From Delia radicum (taxonomy: Eukaryota; Arthropoda; Insecta; Diptera; Anthomyiidae), in NCBI GenBank assembly GCA_021234595.1, contig CM037853.1, positions 37,633,974 to 37,697,973 of the forward strand: a DNA stretch of 64,000 nucleotides, written 5' to 3'. Within the stretch, counting starts at the first letter, position 1. Every line of letters starts with the position of its first letter. The notes beneath the pieces are model-generated. The model was given only the letters and a program-made list of their open reading frames with translations. It made no database searches and was not told the origin of the DNA. This document shows positions 33,655 to 45,429 of the stretch, piece after piece. Made by a program: the position numbers and the translations under genes.

Positions 33655-34440
33655 AAGGGTGGTTTTTTATACAGGTATAGAACTTTAAGTTGGCAACACT
33701 TTTTTACCTGGCGGCCATTTTGTCAGCTGTCAAGTGATTTATGTTTAGTTTGGTTTGACATTTTAACATGAATAGACTGGCCTGAAAAACGCTTCCAAAT
33801 TGTACAAAATTTATTTTTCAAAATCATGGTTCTGTTCAAAATACGTAACGCTCAATACGTACATTTTAGATCAACATAATCGTTCATCTTTAAAAAAATA
33901 TGCTGGTCAGAACGTTACAGTCAATGGTGACCGCTATAGAATCATGATTACGGACTTTTTTCGTTCATCAATTGAACAACCATGATGTGCAGGAGCTGTG
34001 GTTTCAACAATACGGCGCAACATGTCACACAGCTCGTGCCACAATTGATTTATTGAAGGAAACGTTTGGTGACCGCATAGTTTCACGTTTCGGACCAGTG
34101 AATTGGCCTCCAAGATCGTGTGATTTAACGCCGCTGGACTATTTTCTGTGGAGATTTGTAAAGTCGCTAGTCTACGCCGATAAGGCCGAAAAGATTGGCC
34201 ACTTGGAGGACATCATTTGCCGCGTTATTGCCAATATACGGCCACAAATGTTGGAAAAAGTCATCGAAAATTTGGTCCCTCCAGATTAGACCGCAACGGC
34301 TAGTCATATTCCAGAAGTCATATTTAAATTATAATGCCAGAAGATTACGTTTCGAATAAAGTAAATTTCATGTCATTTTAAAAAATTCATCTTTGTTTTA
34401 TTCCATTTAAAAGTCCTATACCTCTATAAAAAATACCCTT
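33655..34440 (+). mobile_element. DD41D Tc1/mariner element, internally deleted
   Basis: A 786-bp element with inverted ends AAGGGTGGTTTTTTATACAG and the complement of AAGGGTATTTTTTATAGAGG, flanked by TA (33653-33654 and 34441-34442). It holds the N-terminus and the last part of the transposase with the middle deleted. The ends share the AAGGGT start with the copies at 1.7 and 59.5 kb but belong to a separate family. Confidence 0.9.
33770..34330 (+). pseudogene. DD41D Tc1/mariner transposase pseudogene
   Basis: The N-terminal start MNRLA (33770) with stops, then NHGSVQNT, is fused by deletion to GQNVTVNGDRYRIMITDFF (33900-33985). A one-base frameshift leads to a good 105-codon frame (33972-34289). 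That frame has the second catalytic block as WFQQYGATCHTARA, where the usual Asp of QQDGA is Tyr, and the third block as LTPLDYFLW. The two positions are separated by 41 residues, the DD41D spacing described for rosa-type mariners. The C-terminal IRPQMLEKVIENL is normal, but the last part is cut by a stop. It is inactive because of the deletion, the frameshift and the missing Asp. Confidence 0.88.
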
Positions 34441-34442
34441 TA

Positions 34443-36732
34443 TACTACTTTGAACAAATTTTTTGTTATTAAATAATTAATATTTTTCTAAATTTATGTT
34501 TTTAATAAAAAAGAAGTACAAAAAGCACTTTTGCGTACTTCTTTGCGTGTTATGCAGATAAAAGTACAATTGGAAAAAAAATATACGCGTACTGCTGAAA
34601 ACAGTACATCTGGCAAGCCAAGTTTGAAGTAGCTTATACACCAAGTTCTAAGAAATAAAAAAGGTCTTTATCTGAAAGGTGCGTCAAAATTTTCTTAAAC
34701 CTCCCCATTATAAGATTAATTCTTTCTTTAATGATTTTTTTTAGATTTTTAACAAGCTTTTAAAATATAATTTGAAATACAATCACTTTCAAAATCTTTA
34801 CATAAACATGAGATATATTTAAAAATGTATAAAAGCCAAAAAAAGCTAAATACTAATGTATTTTTTTTTATAAATACTTTGATTTATTTCTCGGTAAAGT
34901 TCTACAGAAAAATTCTTTTACCCTTAACCTTATTTCCAAAATCTTAATATTGTTTAACTTTCTATTCGTATGAGTAATATGCTATTATTTATTAATCATA
35001 CGCACCCAAACAACCACTGATCTCATAAATTGTATTGTATTTAACTTTTCTAACTCACTGTAAATTGCGAATTAATACATTTCAATTGTTATAATCATAT
35101 TGTATACCATTCACACACATTGAATAAATGTTATTTGTTTAAACTTTACCAAATGTTAACTCTAAATAAATGTAATATTAATAAAATTTTATTATTAATT
35201 TGTTATTATTTTTTGTTTTCAAAATGTTTTTATATGTTAAGGTCAGTTTGTCAATTTATGTTTTGTTATACGTCTAACCTTTTTTATTCAAAAATCAATT
35301 TATTTAACGTTTTTTTTTTTACTTGATTGTTTGCTAATAGATAATTGTTTAAATAAATATGGCTGAACAAAACCAACTGCTAGATAATTTAATTATTTTG
35401 TTAATATTTATTTACTCACATGGCACGTGTAATTTAAAATAGCAGAAAATTTCACCACCACCTTGCGCTTGTTTAAAGAAGAAATCTCAAGAGATTTAAA
35501 AGTGGGTTTGTGTTTTCAGTTTTATATAGAGGGTTGTTTGTTACTTTAGCTGGAGTTAATAATTTTTTAATCTTTATTGAAAATTAATATTTGTAGAAGT
35601 TACCCAGGTAAAAATTGTCAACCGTACAAAAAAAAAAAAATAGTACTGGCAAGCGAGTGCTATTTATGTAAAAGACACCGTGCTAAAAAGTAACAAAAGT
35701 ACAGCTAATATTGTAGTAGAAAAGCACTATTTTGTTTGCAAAGTATGTGTTTTGCCAGTGTCACCCGCAAAATTCATTGCCAATATTTTTACCAATATGA
35801 CAACACTCCATAAAGTTTTACAGTTACTAGTTGTTTGTGTAGTAATCAGAAGTGGTTGTTTCTAACTGTAACTACTTTTATTTTTCTCTGAAATAATACA
35901 AAGAAACTATTTTGACAGTTATTTTAAAAACAACTGAAGAAAACTACTGTGCAGTTTAAATCATCTGTTTTAGTATTTTTGTAAACAACTACCAAAACAG
36001 TAGTTCTGCAGTAATCAGTTTATTTTTGTTAGTTATTTAAAAATAGAAGATTAAATCGAGTTTGGAAAAATTCTCATTTAGTTTATATTTGTGTTTATTC
36101 ATATGTTCAGAGTTTGCAAATAATAATTAGCAAAATTTTATTATTTATCCAATGTATTAAAATGTCATAACTGGAGTACCGTTTGGAATTTTGACTTTGC
36201 ATTTTAAGTATGATGTAGGAAATATAAATTTTTATTGTAATTGAGAGCATATTCTTTATTAACAAATATTTTCAAAATGCCGAAAAAATAACTGTAGAAA
36301 AACAGTAGTTGTTACTAACTTTTACAGATGCTTAAAAAATTTTGTAGTTAAAAATGGTCAGTTGGGTTTACAAGTTGTTTTTACTACATTTGTTAGTTGT
36401 TTCTCAATAGTTAAAAACACTTACATTTTTAGTTATTTTAACGATAATTACATTTGTCAAAAGTCCGTTACATTGTTCAATAAAAATGATTTCTTTTTCC
36501 TGCAAAAATGTAGCTGGAAAAATTCTTCAGTAATTAATTATAATAAAATTAATTACGATTGTCATTATATAACGGTTACAAACATTTTACTTTTGTAGCC
36601 CTTTTAACTGAAATTACAGTTGTTTTAATTGTCATTTTCAGTAGATTATACTGTAAAACTTTTTTTTGTGTTAACCAACTAAAAAAACATTCTTTTTTTT
36701 TATATTTTATTATACTAATCACATTTATATTA
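34443..36732. other. AT-rich spacer with AACTACTGT motifs
   Basis: No gene. From about 35800 to 36650 the sequence is rich in AACTAC, ACAGTAGTT and GTTGTTT motifs, similar to 49540-49750. It is possibly a decayed repeat, but ends could not be defined. Confidence 0.4.
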
Positions 36733-36892
36733 AGTGGTATGTCCTTCCTTTACCAGTCACAGGATTGGTAATTTTAGAACAGTTGACACTTCTTTACCCA
36801 CTTCAGTATTAAATTATACCAGTCCTGTGATAAGTCCTTCTTTAACCAGTCACTTTTAGGTTAATTGACTCCTCACTCCCCATAGGGTCATG
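36733..36892 (+). mobile_element. MITE family H, right-end fragment
   Basis: It matches 26025-26176 closely (AAGTGGTATGTCC, TATACCAGTCCTGTGATAAG, TAACCAGTCACTTTTAGGT) and ends CCCCATAGGG. No matching left end was found, so it is truncated. Confidence 0.8.
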
Positions 36893-36898
36893 ATTGTG

Positions 36899-38040
36899 AG
36901 ACACAGAAAAATAAAGTGATAACCGAATTGAAGAGTGTTTTTAAAGGTACACTCAAAAAAATAAGTTAGTACAAAAGTTAGTAAATGTCTTGTAAATCAG
37001 GAATACTATTTTTTAGCAAATTTTTTCGCTAAAATCGTGTTTTCAGCTAAAATTTTTGTTATACTTATTCAGCACTGAACTGTTTTATACTAATGCTTTA
37101 CTAATATACTAATGTTTTACTAATTAATTTTGCTAAAAAAAATTGTGCTGATAAGCACATTAATAGTGTGGACGACAACCAGATTGATAGATATACGCAG
37201 AATGAAGCAGATGTAGCGGCATGTCAAGATGTAGTAGAGAAGAGGAAAATGATACTAAAAAGTACAACTCTAATAAGACATATAAAAAAATCAACCATGG
37301 AAGACTTTTGTATCTGTGTTTCATACATAAAACAAAATTGAGGATTAAAACAACTTAATATTTGCGTTGTCACCGGCTTGTGAAAATAATTGTCTATTAA
37401 TAAAATAAAAGACAAAAGTAAATATTTAAATTTAATATGTATTTCTATAATAAATGTTAATAGATTAATAATCTAGTGTGGTCAAATTGCAAACAAACAT
37501 ATTCAGACATGTAGACAGAGTAAAGCGAAAGACAAAGACGCACATCTTAGTATGGTTCCATTTTCTTATTGCAAAAAAAAGGGTTGTTTTTTCGTTTCGT
37601 TTGTTTTTGTTTTTGTTTTTGTTTATTTTTTCGTTTCGTTTCTATAATTATCTTCGGCAGTTGCGTCCTTAAAAGATAGCATCATTTAGACAACCATTGA
37701 TGTAAGTAGTTGATTTTTCAGCAAAAGATTTTGCTGACATTAGCAATTTTTTTGCTAGCACCCTCCTGACTAAAATTTTGCAGACTCAGCAAAATTTTTT
37801 GCTGACTTTACAAACTTTTTTTTTGGGTGTAACAACTTATAAATTCAGTTACTACAAAGATATTTACATTAGATTTCTGAACATTTTGGGTGCTGCAACT
37901 AAAATTCATTAAAATTAACCAACTTTTGTTGTGAAAAATAATATTCAGTTGCACTAACCGACTGAAATTCGTAATAACCGAATTTGAGTCGAAGTAAGCG
38001 AATTTCAGTTGGCAAATAGCTAAATGTTATTCTGTGTGTT
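36899..38040. mobile_element. MITE family A, copy 3, interrupted by B1
   Basis: The left part (36899-36949) and right part (37830-38040) together make one A copy (GATAACCGAATTG, then AACTTATAAATTCAGT). The right end is TTATTCTGTGTGTT. The 880-bp element B1 was inserted at a TA. Confidence 0.82.
36950..37829. mobile_element. TA-flanked element B, copy 1 (reference empty site for C and D)
   Basis: An 880-bp element with ends CACTCAAAAAAATAAGTTAG and TTTTTTTTTGGGTG, flanked by TA (36948-36949, 37830-37831). The interior has many AGCAAAATTTTTTGCTGA motifs near the right end and no convincing ORF. Because it lacks the C and D insertions carried by copy B2, it shows their exact integration points. 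The TA duplication suggests a Tc1/mariner-type non-autonomous element. Confidence 0.85.
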
Positions 38041-38130
38041 ATAATACATTCTGCCAATGCATAACTGACCGCCGCCGACGCTTTGCCAACACTGTGCCGA
38101 TTGTATTTTTCTGCCTGGGTAAACTTATAA
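38041..38130 (+). repeat. Dispersed repeat G, second-half fragment
   Basis: TACATTCTGCCAATGCATAA and TTTGCCAACACTGTGCCGAT match 10170-10240. Confidence 0.7.
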
Positions 38131-38448
38131 ATAAGTATTGTTTAATTTATTTGTATTATATTTTTGTTTGCCAGTATTGTTGACTCTTTATTCAAGTGAA
38201 GTGGTCTTAAGAGAGCATTTTTTAAGCAAATATTTATTTTTAGTTTAATATTTTGTCATGATTGTCATGTTAAGTTTTCGAAATTATTTGCAAATATTTT
38301 TTTAATATCAATTTAAAGAATACTGATAGCATTGGGCAAAAGAAATTAAAATCTAATTTTAAAAATTTATAGTTCCGCGGTTTTAAAATGGCAGACATAA
38401 TTTTTTTTAAAAATTTCAAATTATTAATAAAGGAGATTTTATGGTCAC
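38131..38448. other. AT-rich spacer
   Basis: Nothing supported. Confidence 0.4.
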
Positions 38449-38585
38449 TGAATTTATTTAGATGACTACGAATTTAGTATTAAAGTTCTCTAGAACCTGT
38501 ATTCGTTTGAAGCCACCATTTTGAAATTTCAATATAGGTTCTAGAGGACGTTGATTCCAAATTCGTAGTCAGCTTAATAAATTCA
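38449..38585. repeat. Imperfect palindrome with 50-bp arms
   Basis: TGAATTTATTTAGATGACTA pairs with TAGTC..TAATAAATTCA, and TTCTCTAGAACCT pairs with AGGTTCTAGAGGA, around a 38-base loop. It is non-coding and probably a small MITE core. Confidence 0.7.
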
Positions 38586-38714
38586 AGATAGCGGATCCAA
38601 TATGGTGCGATAAGTTTGGGTGTCGCTGATAACAAATCTGATATAAAAATATCAAAGGGTATTTCCAATAATATTAATGAAGGAATTTTCAAAACAGCAG
38701 TTTAAAAAAGATCT

Positions 38715-39560
38715 GATGTAAGCAGATCTCATCACATATATGATCAGATCTAATTAGATCTCAAAAATGGAGACAAATATTAGATCTAATTACATCTAAT
38801 CAAATATGTGCTGATATAATATTTATAAATTTGGAACGATCAATAATTTTTAAAATTTTCCAGTTAAATAATTAAATAATACTTATTTAAATTACACTCA
38901 CACTCACAATATTTTTTCGTTTATTTCAATATTCAATATAATATAACAACTTTTTGTTTTAAGTAGAAAATTTTAACTGAATATTTTAACAACTTACTAC
39001 GGAAAGTCCGTTTTTTTTGTTTAATTTGTTTTTTGAATAATAGACAGAAAGTTAAAAAATATATTTCTTTGACTGTATATTCCATTGGAACAACTTTACC
39101 GATTAAACTTTGAAATAACTGTTGATTTTTATGGAAAAGTTCTTGTGTACGTTTATTCTAAAGCTTGGGTCAAATATATGGTAACCCAATAAAAAAAAGT
39201 TACATCAGTAGTAAAAACGATTGCAAAAAATCACATAAAATTTCATTTTGGACATATGGCCCTATAACTATACTTCCGAAAAAATGTGAATATATAATTG
39301 TATCTAAAATCTAATTGTATTGAAATCTATATCAAATGAGATCTAATTCGATGCAATTAAATAGAATTTTGTCCAACTTGTCCAAATGTATATTCGATAC
39401 AATATCATTCGAATTTTGTCTCCATTCAAATGTTTGTGTATTATATTTAATTGTATCGAATTAGATATAATCGATATTATTAGATAAAAGTTAATATATA
39501 CATTTCCTAGTTTTTCGCAACAATTATATCAAATTATATCTAATTTCATAAACTAATATA
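38715..39560. repeat. AT-rich region of AGATCTAAT/GATACAATT motifs
   Basis: It begins with clustered AGATCTAATTAGATCT motifs (38740-38810). It ends with related ATCTAATTGTATTGAAATC and TATCGAATTAGATATAAT motifs (39300-39480). The two halves are partly inverted, including GGAGACAAAT against TTTGTCTCCAT. It may be a decayed palindromic MITE. No gene. Confidence 0.45.
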
Positions 39561-40839
39561 TGTGACTAATATTATTTCTACAGCTTCTTTACGAAGGTAA
39601 AACTGTTGAGTAAAATAAATCATGGCTCCATTTTACCAACTTAACTCCGAACTGGGTCGTTTTTTAGGAAAATTACCTTTTCTCAGATTTTTTCACTATT
39701 AAAAAGAATACATATTTTTTTTTTCGTCTAAATGAACTCTTAGTATATGTTTGACTTATTGTGCGAGAGAGGTTTAACTTGTTTGTTAATTTCCTTTAAA
39801 AGTTTTCCTTTAATACTTTTGCGCAAATGCGCGCCACCAGCAGCAATTTGTAAAAAATCGGCAGCAATTTGCAAAAAGTCAGCTAGCTGATTTTCAGCAA
39901 ACGATTTTGCTGACATAAGAAATTTTTTTGCAAGACTTTACTAAGTTTATTTTTCACTAAATGGTTTTTAAATCACTAAACTAACTTTGTTTTTTTTTTA
40001 AATATAGCCAATTAAAAGTACTGGGGTAAAAACGGAACAGTGGGCGCGCCTAATGAGTTAAGATAAGAGGGAACCCATAGGGATAGTTTCCTTGTTAGTT
40101 TCTTAAAAGATTCTAAAATATGCCATCGAACTTTGTTTTATATATTAAGTGTTTAGTGCAGAACTTCTACACTCAAAATAAAACATGTATTGTTCAAGAA
40201 AATTTTTTATAATTTTCGACTTTTAGCGGAATTTTTTCAAATTAGCAACTATTTTTAATATGTTATTTTAAGTGTACTTTATCCTTCCTATAATTAAGTG
40301 GAAATTCAATTTTATATTTTTCCAATTAAAAAACTTTGTAATTTTCTAACAAAAAAAAAAAAAATAAGGAAACATTTTAAGAATCCATTCATTGGTAAAT
40401 GTTTAATTTTTGCAAACTTAATTAGAATCTATGAACAAAAACAAATTCAAGAAACATCTTAAAACTTTAGTTTAAGACTTCAAACAAAATAGAACCAAAA
40501 AACCTTAATATTTTAAATCACAAGAAATAAAATAACCAACACTTTAGGAAAAAAACATCAACGACACAAAAACTAAAATAAGGTTGCCAAAGTAGAAGTT
40601 AACAAACAAATATTCTTAAAAAAAAACATAAACGACAAAAATATATATTAAGTAGTAAAAGAAAACTTCAACATAAAGAAATAGGAGCAGAAATATTAAC
40701 AGAGCTTTAAGAGAAATTATTCGTTACAGGGAATTTTTAAAATTATTGAAAAATTTTCCAAAACAAAACTGAATTTTTTTTATCAAAACTAATTTTGAAA
40801 GAAATTAGATTTTTGCACTCAGTGCACTTTTGCTGTAAA
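39561..40839. other. AT-rich spacer
   Basis: No gene. Some TTTTTTGCAAAA/CAGCAAACGATTTTGCTGAC motifs near 39880-39925 resemble the right end of family B and may be a fragment. Confidence 0.4.
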
Positions 40840-42495
40840 TATTTGAAGTTGTTTGAATTGTTATACAGTAACTTTAGTTTTAAGTGAAAAAACAGCCATT
40901 TGTAAAAGGAATTTAATATTTAACTACATTTTTAGTTCATTTAAAAAAACAAACCACATCAAATTACTGTATTATGATTTTACATTAATTTTTTACCGTT
41001 TTTTTTACATAAAAAAATAAAACAAATAAATGTTTTACTACATATGTGGTTAATTTTTACTGCAATTGTGATTAATTTTTTAAACAGCAAAAAACAAATG
41101 ACACTGTAAGTTGAATTTACTGAAATGTAAGTCGTCCTTTTTTCAAGTGAAATTTTCATTTGTTTTTAACTACATTCGCAGTGATCTTTTCTTACATTAG
41201 ACCTACTCACCAAAAACAATTTCTTTTGTCCACCCCTCAAAATGTACTTTGGCTTGTTTTATGATGATTCAAAAAATATTATAGATGCCCTGAGCTGGAC
41301 CGTTTTCAAAAAAAAGATATTTTTTTGGTTTTTCAAAGAACTTTGTACTTTAGCTAAAGGCAACTTATTCAATACAAATATCATATGAAAGGGCTTTTTT
41401 TATGGCGCATCGAAAGGTATGCAAAGCATGTCAACCCTTGTCCAGACATATCCTTTTTTGGGGGATATTCTGTAAAAAGAAAATGCTTTTTAAGTTTTTG
41501 TGCGGAGATTTTTGCCATTTAAATGTGAATGTGTTAAGTAAAAACGTGTTTTAGCGTTTTTTTTAATTTGCACTAGTTCGCGTTTTACCAAAAATGTAAT
41601 ATGGTGCAAAATTATGTTGTAATCATATCAATATCGGTACACTCAAAAAAATAAGTTGGTAGAAAAGTTAAAAAAACTTCTTGTAAATCTGTTTTCAGAT
41701 AAAATTTTTGTTATACTTATTCAGCAATTAACTGTTTTGTACCATGGTTTTACTAATATTATATATATATATTATATATATTATACATTTTACTAATTTA
41801 AATTGAAAAAAAAAAAAATTGTGCTGATAAGCACATAAATAGTGTGGACGACAACCAGATTGAAAGATATATGTAGACTCAAGTAGATATCGAGTCATGT
41901 AAAGATAAAGTAGGGAAGAGGAAAATGATACTAAAAAGTACAACTCTAATAAGACATATAAGAAAATCAACCATGGAAGGTTTTTGTATCTGTTTTTCAT
42001 ACATAAAACAAAATTGTGAAAATAATTGTCTGTTAATTAAATAAAAGAGCATTTCCATTTTATTTCACCAGTAAATTTCTCGATCGTGTCCGATTTCAAT
42101 AAAACTTGGTGAGTGTGTAAAGTAGTGTATGTGTGTAAGAAAAATGATTTTTTTTTTTTTGAAAACTGTGGCAACACTATACCTTTGAATAACTGAAAAT
42201 TTTGGGTTAGCGACCTCACTCTAAAGTTCATAACTTTTGTTGTGTAAAAGATATTAAAAAAATTCTTTTTGCATAAGAATGGCATAAAAATAGGGTTTTA
42301 GAAAAAACTTTTTATAAAAAAAAAAATAAAAAAAAATTTAAAATTAGATTTTTGAAATGATTACCCCCTTTAATTTTTTTTATGCAAATAGCCACATATG
42401 TTCTCTAACCACCCTGAAAATTTCAGAGTGGTAGCACTTAAACTTTTCAAGATATCAAAAAAAAAGTAGAGATATGTAATCAAGAAAATGTTATT

Positions 42496-43758
42496 TTACT
42501 GGTTGCTACAGGCTATTGCTTGATGTTGTTTTGATTTGTTTGATCTATCTACTTGAACCCATCGTTTGTATGTTATGTTGTCTGTATTATTACTGTAATA
42601 ACAGTTTTTAAGAGCATCTTTAAGAAAATTATCCCCTGGACAAAATGAACAATTTCCCATGTAGCATTGAACAGTTGCTGGATTGCATATACATTGAGCA
42701 ATCCAATGTTTGTAACTAGGAAAAGCTATAAGTTCCTGTTCAGCTAACTCTTTGATTTTGCCGCCAGTGAACATAAGTTTTGAGTTTTGGTGAATAGCAC
42801 ACACGCAAACCGTATGAGTGCCACTTCCTCCAATCAAAACACATTCTTGTGGTCTTAGCTCTGAAAACTTTGAAAATCCTATTTTCACTGTAGGATAAGC
42901 ATCTTGAAATAGATTGTACAATTCTGTAAGATTACAAAGCATCAGCCTCTTCTGTTTTTGTACTTTCTCTCCATTTAAACATTTAATAGCTTTATAGTCT
43001 TTTTTTTCGGGCATAATGCGACCAATTTTGTCGTTTTTATAAAAGTCTTGAACTTTATCTGTTGTCTCTGCCGAAAGGCCGCATCGTTTTTTTGTAGGTG
43101 GGGAAAAAATATAATTGTTGTTTTCAATTAGTTTTTTGGCTTTACGAGCCATAAAGTTTGTAGTAGAAAAGGTTTTTTCTATTTTCCAAGCACTCCAAGA
43201 ATGTGGCAAGATTGTTAGTACTTGAATTTGTCTATTTTTTTCACCTTCAAAAGTATTGTAAATTTCTTTTAAATGATTTAAAATTTCTGCTCCATCATTG
43301 GATGTATTTTCTAAATTAAAAAGATTTTCCCTAAAGATGGCATTTAAATTATTTAAAATTTCTTCCTTTTTATATTTAGAAAATTTGGTTTTAAACTCGA
43401 TTGGAGATTGATTTAGTGCTTCTAAGCACTTATTTAAATAAAAAAAAGTTATGTCCCTGTTTGCATCTTCCATTATTTCTTTAGAGAAACCTTCACTATC
43501 ATTTTCAGAGAAATTATCATCATCACTAGCAACTTTGTTCATTGCAGAATCATCGCAATTTATCGCATTTTTCTTTTGCACGGTTACTGACTTTGCTTGT
43601 TCTATTAAAGTTCTCCTACATAAACTACAAATATATAGACCTTTCAAATATTTTGGAAAACGCTTCCTAAGACTTTGCGAAACTTTACGAACACCTGCCT
43701 TTTGCTTTTTATGCTGGTCTTTTTGAAAGGGATTACAGCAAACTTTTCCAAAAGGCAT
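42496..43758 (-). CDS. Transposon-encoded zinc-binding protein, probable truncated transposase
   Basis: This 420-codon frame is the only long intact ORF in the window and fills element C between its inverted repeats. Near the N-terminus, VCCNPF (residues 6-11) and YICSLCRRTL (about 52-61) look like a zinc-binding module. An acidic stretch (about 80-110) follows. The block LTILPHSWSAWKIEKTF lies in the middle. RLMLCNLTELYNLF and ELRPQECVLIGGSGTHTVCV with CAIHQNSKLM come next, then a Cys-rich patch (CICNPATVQCYMGNCSFCPG). These motifs resemble, from memory, large uncharacterised proteins of insects and cnidarians that seem transposon-linked. The last residues (AIACSNQ) are encoded inside the inverted repeat, so the normal C-terminal half, with any catalytic core, is probably missing. 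The sharp ATG just inside the element fits a real start. Confidence 0.75.
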   Translation of the reverse strand: MPFGKVCCNPFQKDQHKKQKAGVRKVSQSLRKRFPKYLKGLYICSLCRRTLIEQAKSVTVQKKNAINCDDSAMNKVASDDDNFSENDSEGFSKEIMEDANRDITFFYLNKCLEALNQSPIEFKTKFSKYKKEEILNNLNAIFRENLFNLENTSNDGAEILNHLKEIYNTFEGEKNRQIQVLTILPHSWSAWKIEKTFSTTNFMARKAKKLIENNNYIFSPPTKKRCGLSAETTDKVQDFYKNDKIGRIMPEKKDYKAIKCLNGEKVQKQKRLMLCNLTELYNLFQDAYPTVKIGFSKFSELRPQECVLIGGSGTHTVCVCAIHQNSKLMFTGGKIKELAEQELIAFPSYKHWIAQCICNPATVQCYMGNCSFCPGDNFLKDALKNCYYSNNTDNITYKRWVQVDRSNKSKQHQAIACSNQ

Positions 43759-44003
43759 TTTAAGTTTTCGAAATTAAAAACTTGTTTGGTTAATCAAATG
43801 TCTTATTAAATTATGAGCAGAGAATAAAAATTTGAAGAACTACGATGTTGACTTGTCAAAAATCCATACACAATTAAAAGCTACTCATTAATAAAAAGTC
43901 ATAAGAGAAGAAAAAAACTATATTTATTTATTTTGTTTTTGCTATAACGGTAACGGCTTATGCATCAACGAGTACAATTTACAATAAATACATGCAGTGT
44001 TAA

Positions 44004-44517
44004 CAAAATCAAGCAATAGCCTGTAGCAACCAGTAAAATAACATTTTCTTGATTACATATCTCTACTTTTTTTTTGATATCTTGAAAAGTTTAAGTGCTA
44101 CCACTCTGAAATTTTCAGGGTGGTTAGAGAACATATGTGGCTATTTGCATAAAAAAAATAAAAAAAATTAAAGGGGGTTATCATTTCAAAAATCTAATTT
44201 TAAATTTTTTTTTTATTTTTTTTTTTTATAAAAAAGTTTTTTTTTTATTTTTTTTAATTTCTAAAACCCTATTTTTATACCATTCTTATGCAAAAAGAAT
44301 TTTTTTAATATCTTTTACACAACAAAAGTTATGAACTTTAGAGTGAGGTCGCTAACCCAAAATTTTCAGTTATTCAAAGGTATAGTGTTGCCACAGTTTT
44401 CAAAAAAAAAAAAAAATCATTTTTCTTACACACATACACTACTTTACACACTCACCACATTTTATTGAAATCGGACACGATCGAGAAATTTACTGGTGAA
44501 ATAAAATGGAAATGCTC
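44004..44517. repeat. Right terminal inverted repeat of element C
   Basis: It is the inverted copy of 42047-42527. The arms are nearly identical apart from run-length changes in a poly(T) tract and a few substitutions (for example ACTTGGTGAGTG against CACTCACCACATT). High identity implies recent activity or gene conversion between arms. The innermost part (AAGCAATAGCCTGTAGCAAC) duplicates the 3' end of the ORF. Confidence 0.9.
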
Positions 44518-44818
44518 AAAAGGCAAAATTAAATATTTAAATTTAATAATGATTAAATATGTATTTCTAAACTAAATGTTTATAGATAGTGTGGTCAAAT
44601 TGCAAACAAACATATACAGACAGGTCGACAGACTAAAGTAAGAGACAAAGACACGCATCTTAGGAAGATTTTTGTGGTTCTCTTTTATTATTGCAAAAAA
44701 GGGTTGTTTATGTCATATTTTGTTATTTATTATTTTCGTTTCGTTTTGTTTCTATAATTATCTGCGGCAGTTGCTTGCCTTTAAGGATAGCATCATTCAG
44801 ACAACCATTGATGTAAGT

Positions 44819-45429
44819 TAGGGCGGGTCGATTTAAAAATCGCTCAACGTTCAAGGAAAATCGTATTCTAGGGATCAAAATAAGAAACTTTGCCGAAGGA
44901 ACCATACCTCTAAAACGAATTCTGATGTCCAGCCTTTTGACCCAAATGGTCAAATTTTGAAAAAGCCTACTTTGATATATCAGAAAGTAGGAGGAATCTC
45001 TCCAAGATTATTGGAACTACTTCTTCTCCGGGAGATTAATGCAGATTAATGCATAAATCATCATTCTAGGTGACCATTAAGGGGTTGAAATTTAAGTTGA
45101 AAGAGGGCCTTTTTAGCCGTGTTTTTATAGCAAAATGTAAAAATCTCGGTCTAGAGATATTTCAGAAAGTAGGGGGAGTCTTTCCAAGATTAGGGTCTCT
45201 ATTTCTTCTACGGAAGACGCTCTAGCAGATGAATGTATAAATTATATTCGATTGGGTTGGATTCGATTGGGGTTTTTCAAAATTTGAAACTAAGGGTCAA
45301 AAGTCGGGACATCAGAATTCGTTTTATAGGTATGGTTCCTTCGGCAAAGTTTCTTATTTTGATCCCTAGAATACGATTTTCCTTGAACGTTGAGCGATTT
45401 TTTGCCTCCATACAAATCGACCCGGCCTA
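44819..45429. mobile_element. hAT-like MITE family D, copy 2
   Basis: A 611-bp element with ends TAGGGCGGGTCGATTT and AAATCGACCCGGCCTA, flanked by ATGTAAGT (44811-44818, 45430-45437). Copies B1 and B4 have one uninterrupted GATGTAAGTAGTTGA at this place, proving the 8-bp duplication. It is co-linear with copy D1 at 22027, with extra internal repeats (TCTTTCCAAGATTAG, TCTCCAAGATTATTGG). Confidence 0.92.

Larger units (their letters stand above)
42047..44517 (-). mobile_element. Element C: long-TIR DNA transposon with a 4-bp target duplication
   Basis: A 2471-bp element with terminal inverted repeats of about 0.5 kb (42047-42527 and 44004-44517) beginning GAGCATTTCCATTTTATTTC. It is flanked by AAAA on both sides. 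The equivalent uninterrupted site in copy B1 reads ATAAAAGACAAAAG, with only one AAAA, so the 4-bp duplication is directly supported. GAG...CTC ends with a 4-bp duplication are features I recall for Sola-type transposons, so that is the leading guess. The interior holds one long minus-strand ORF. Confidence 0.85.

Noticed and set aside
43451..43726. 91-codon plus-strand frame
   Set aside because: Shadow of the element C protein on the opposite strand.
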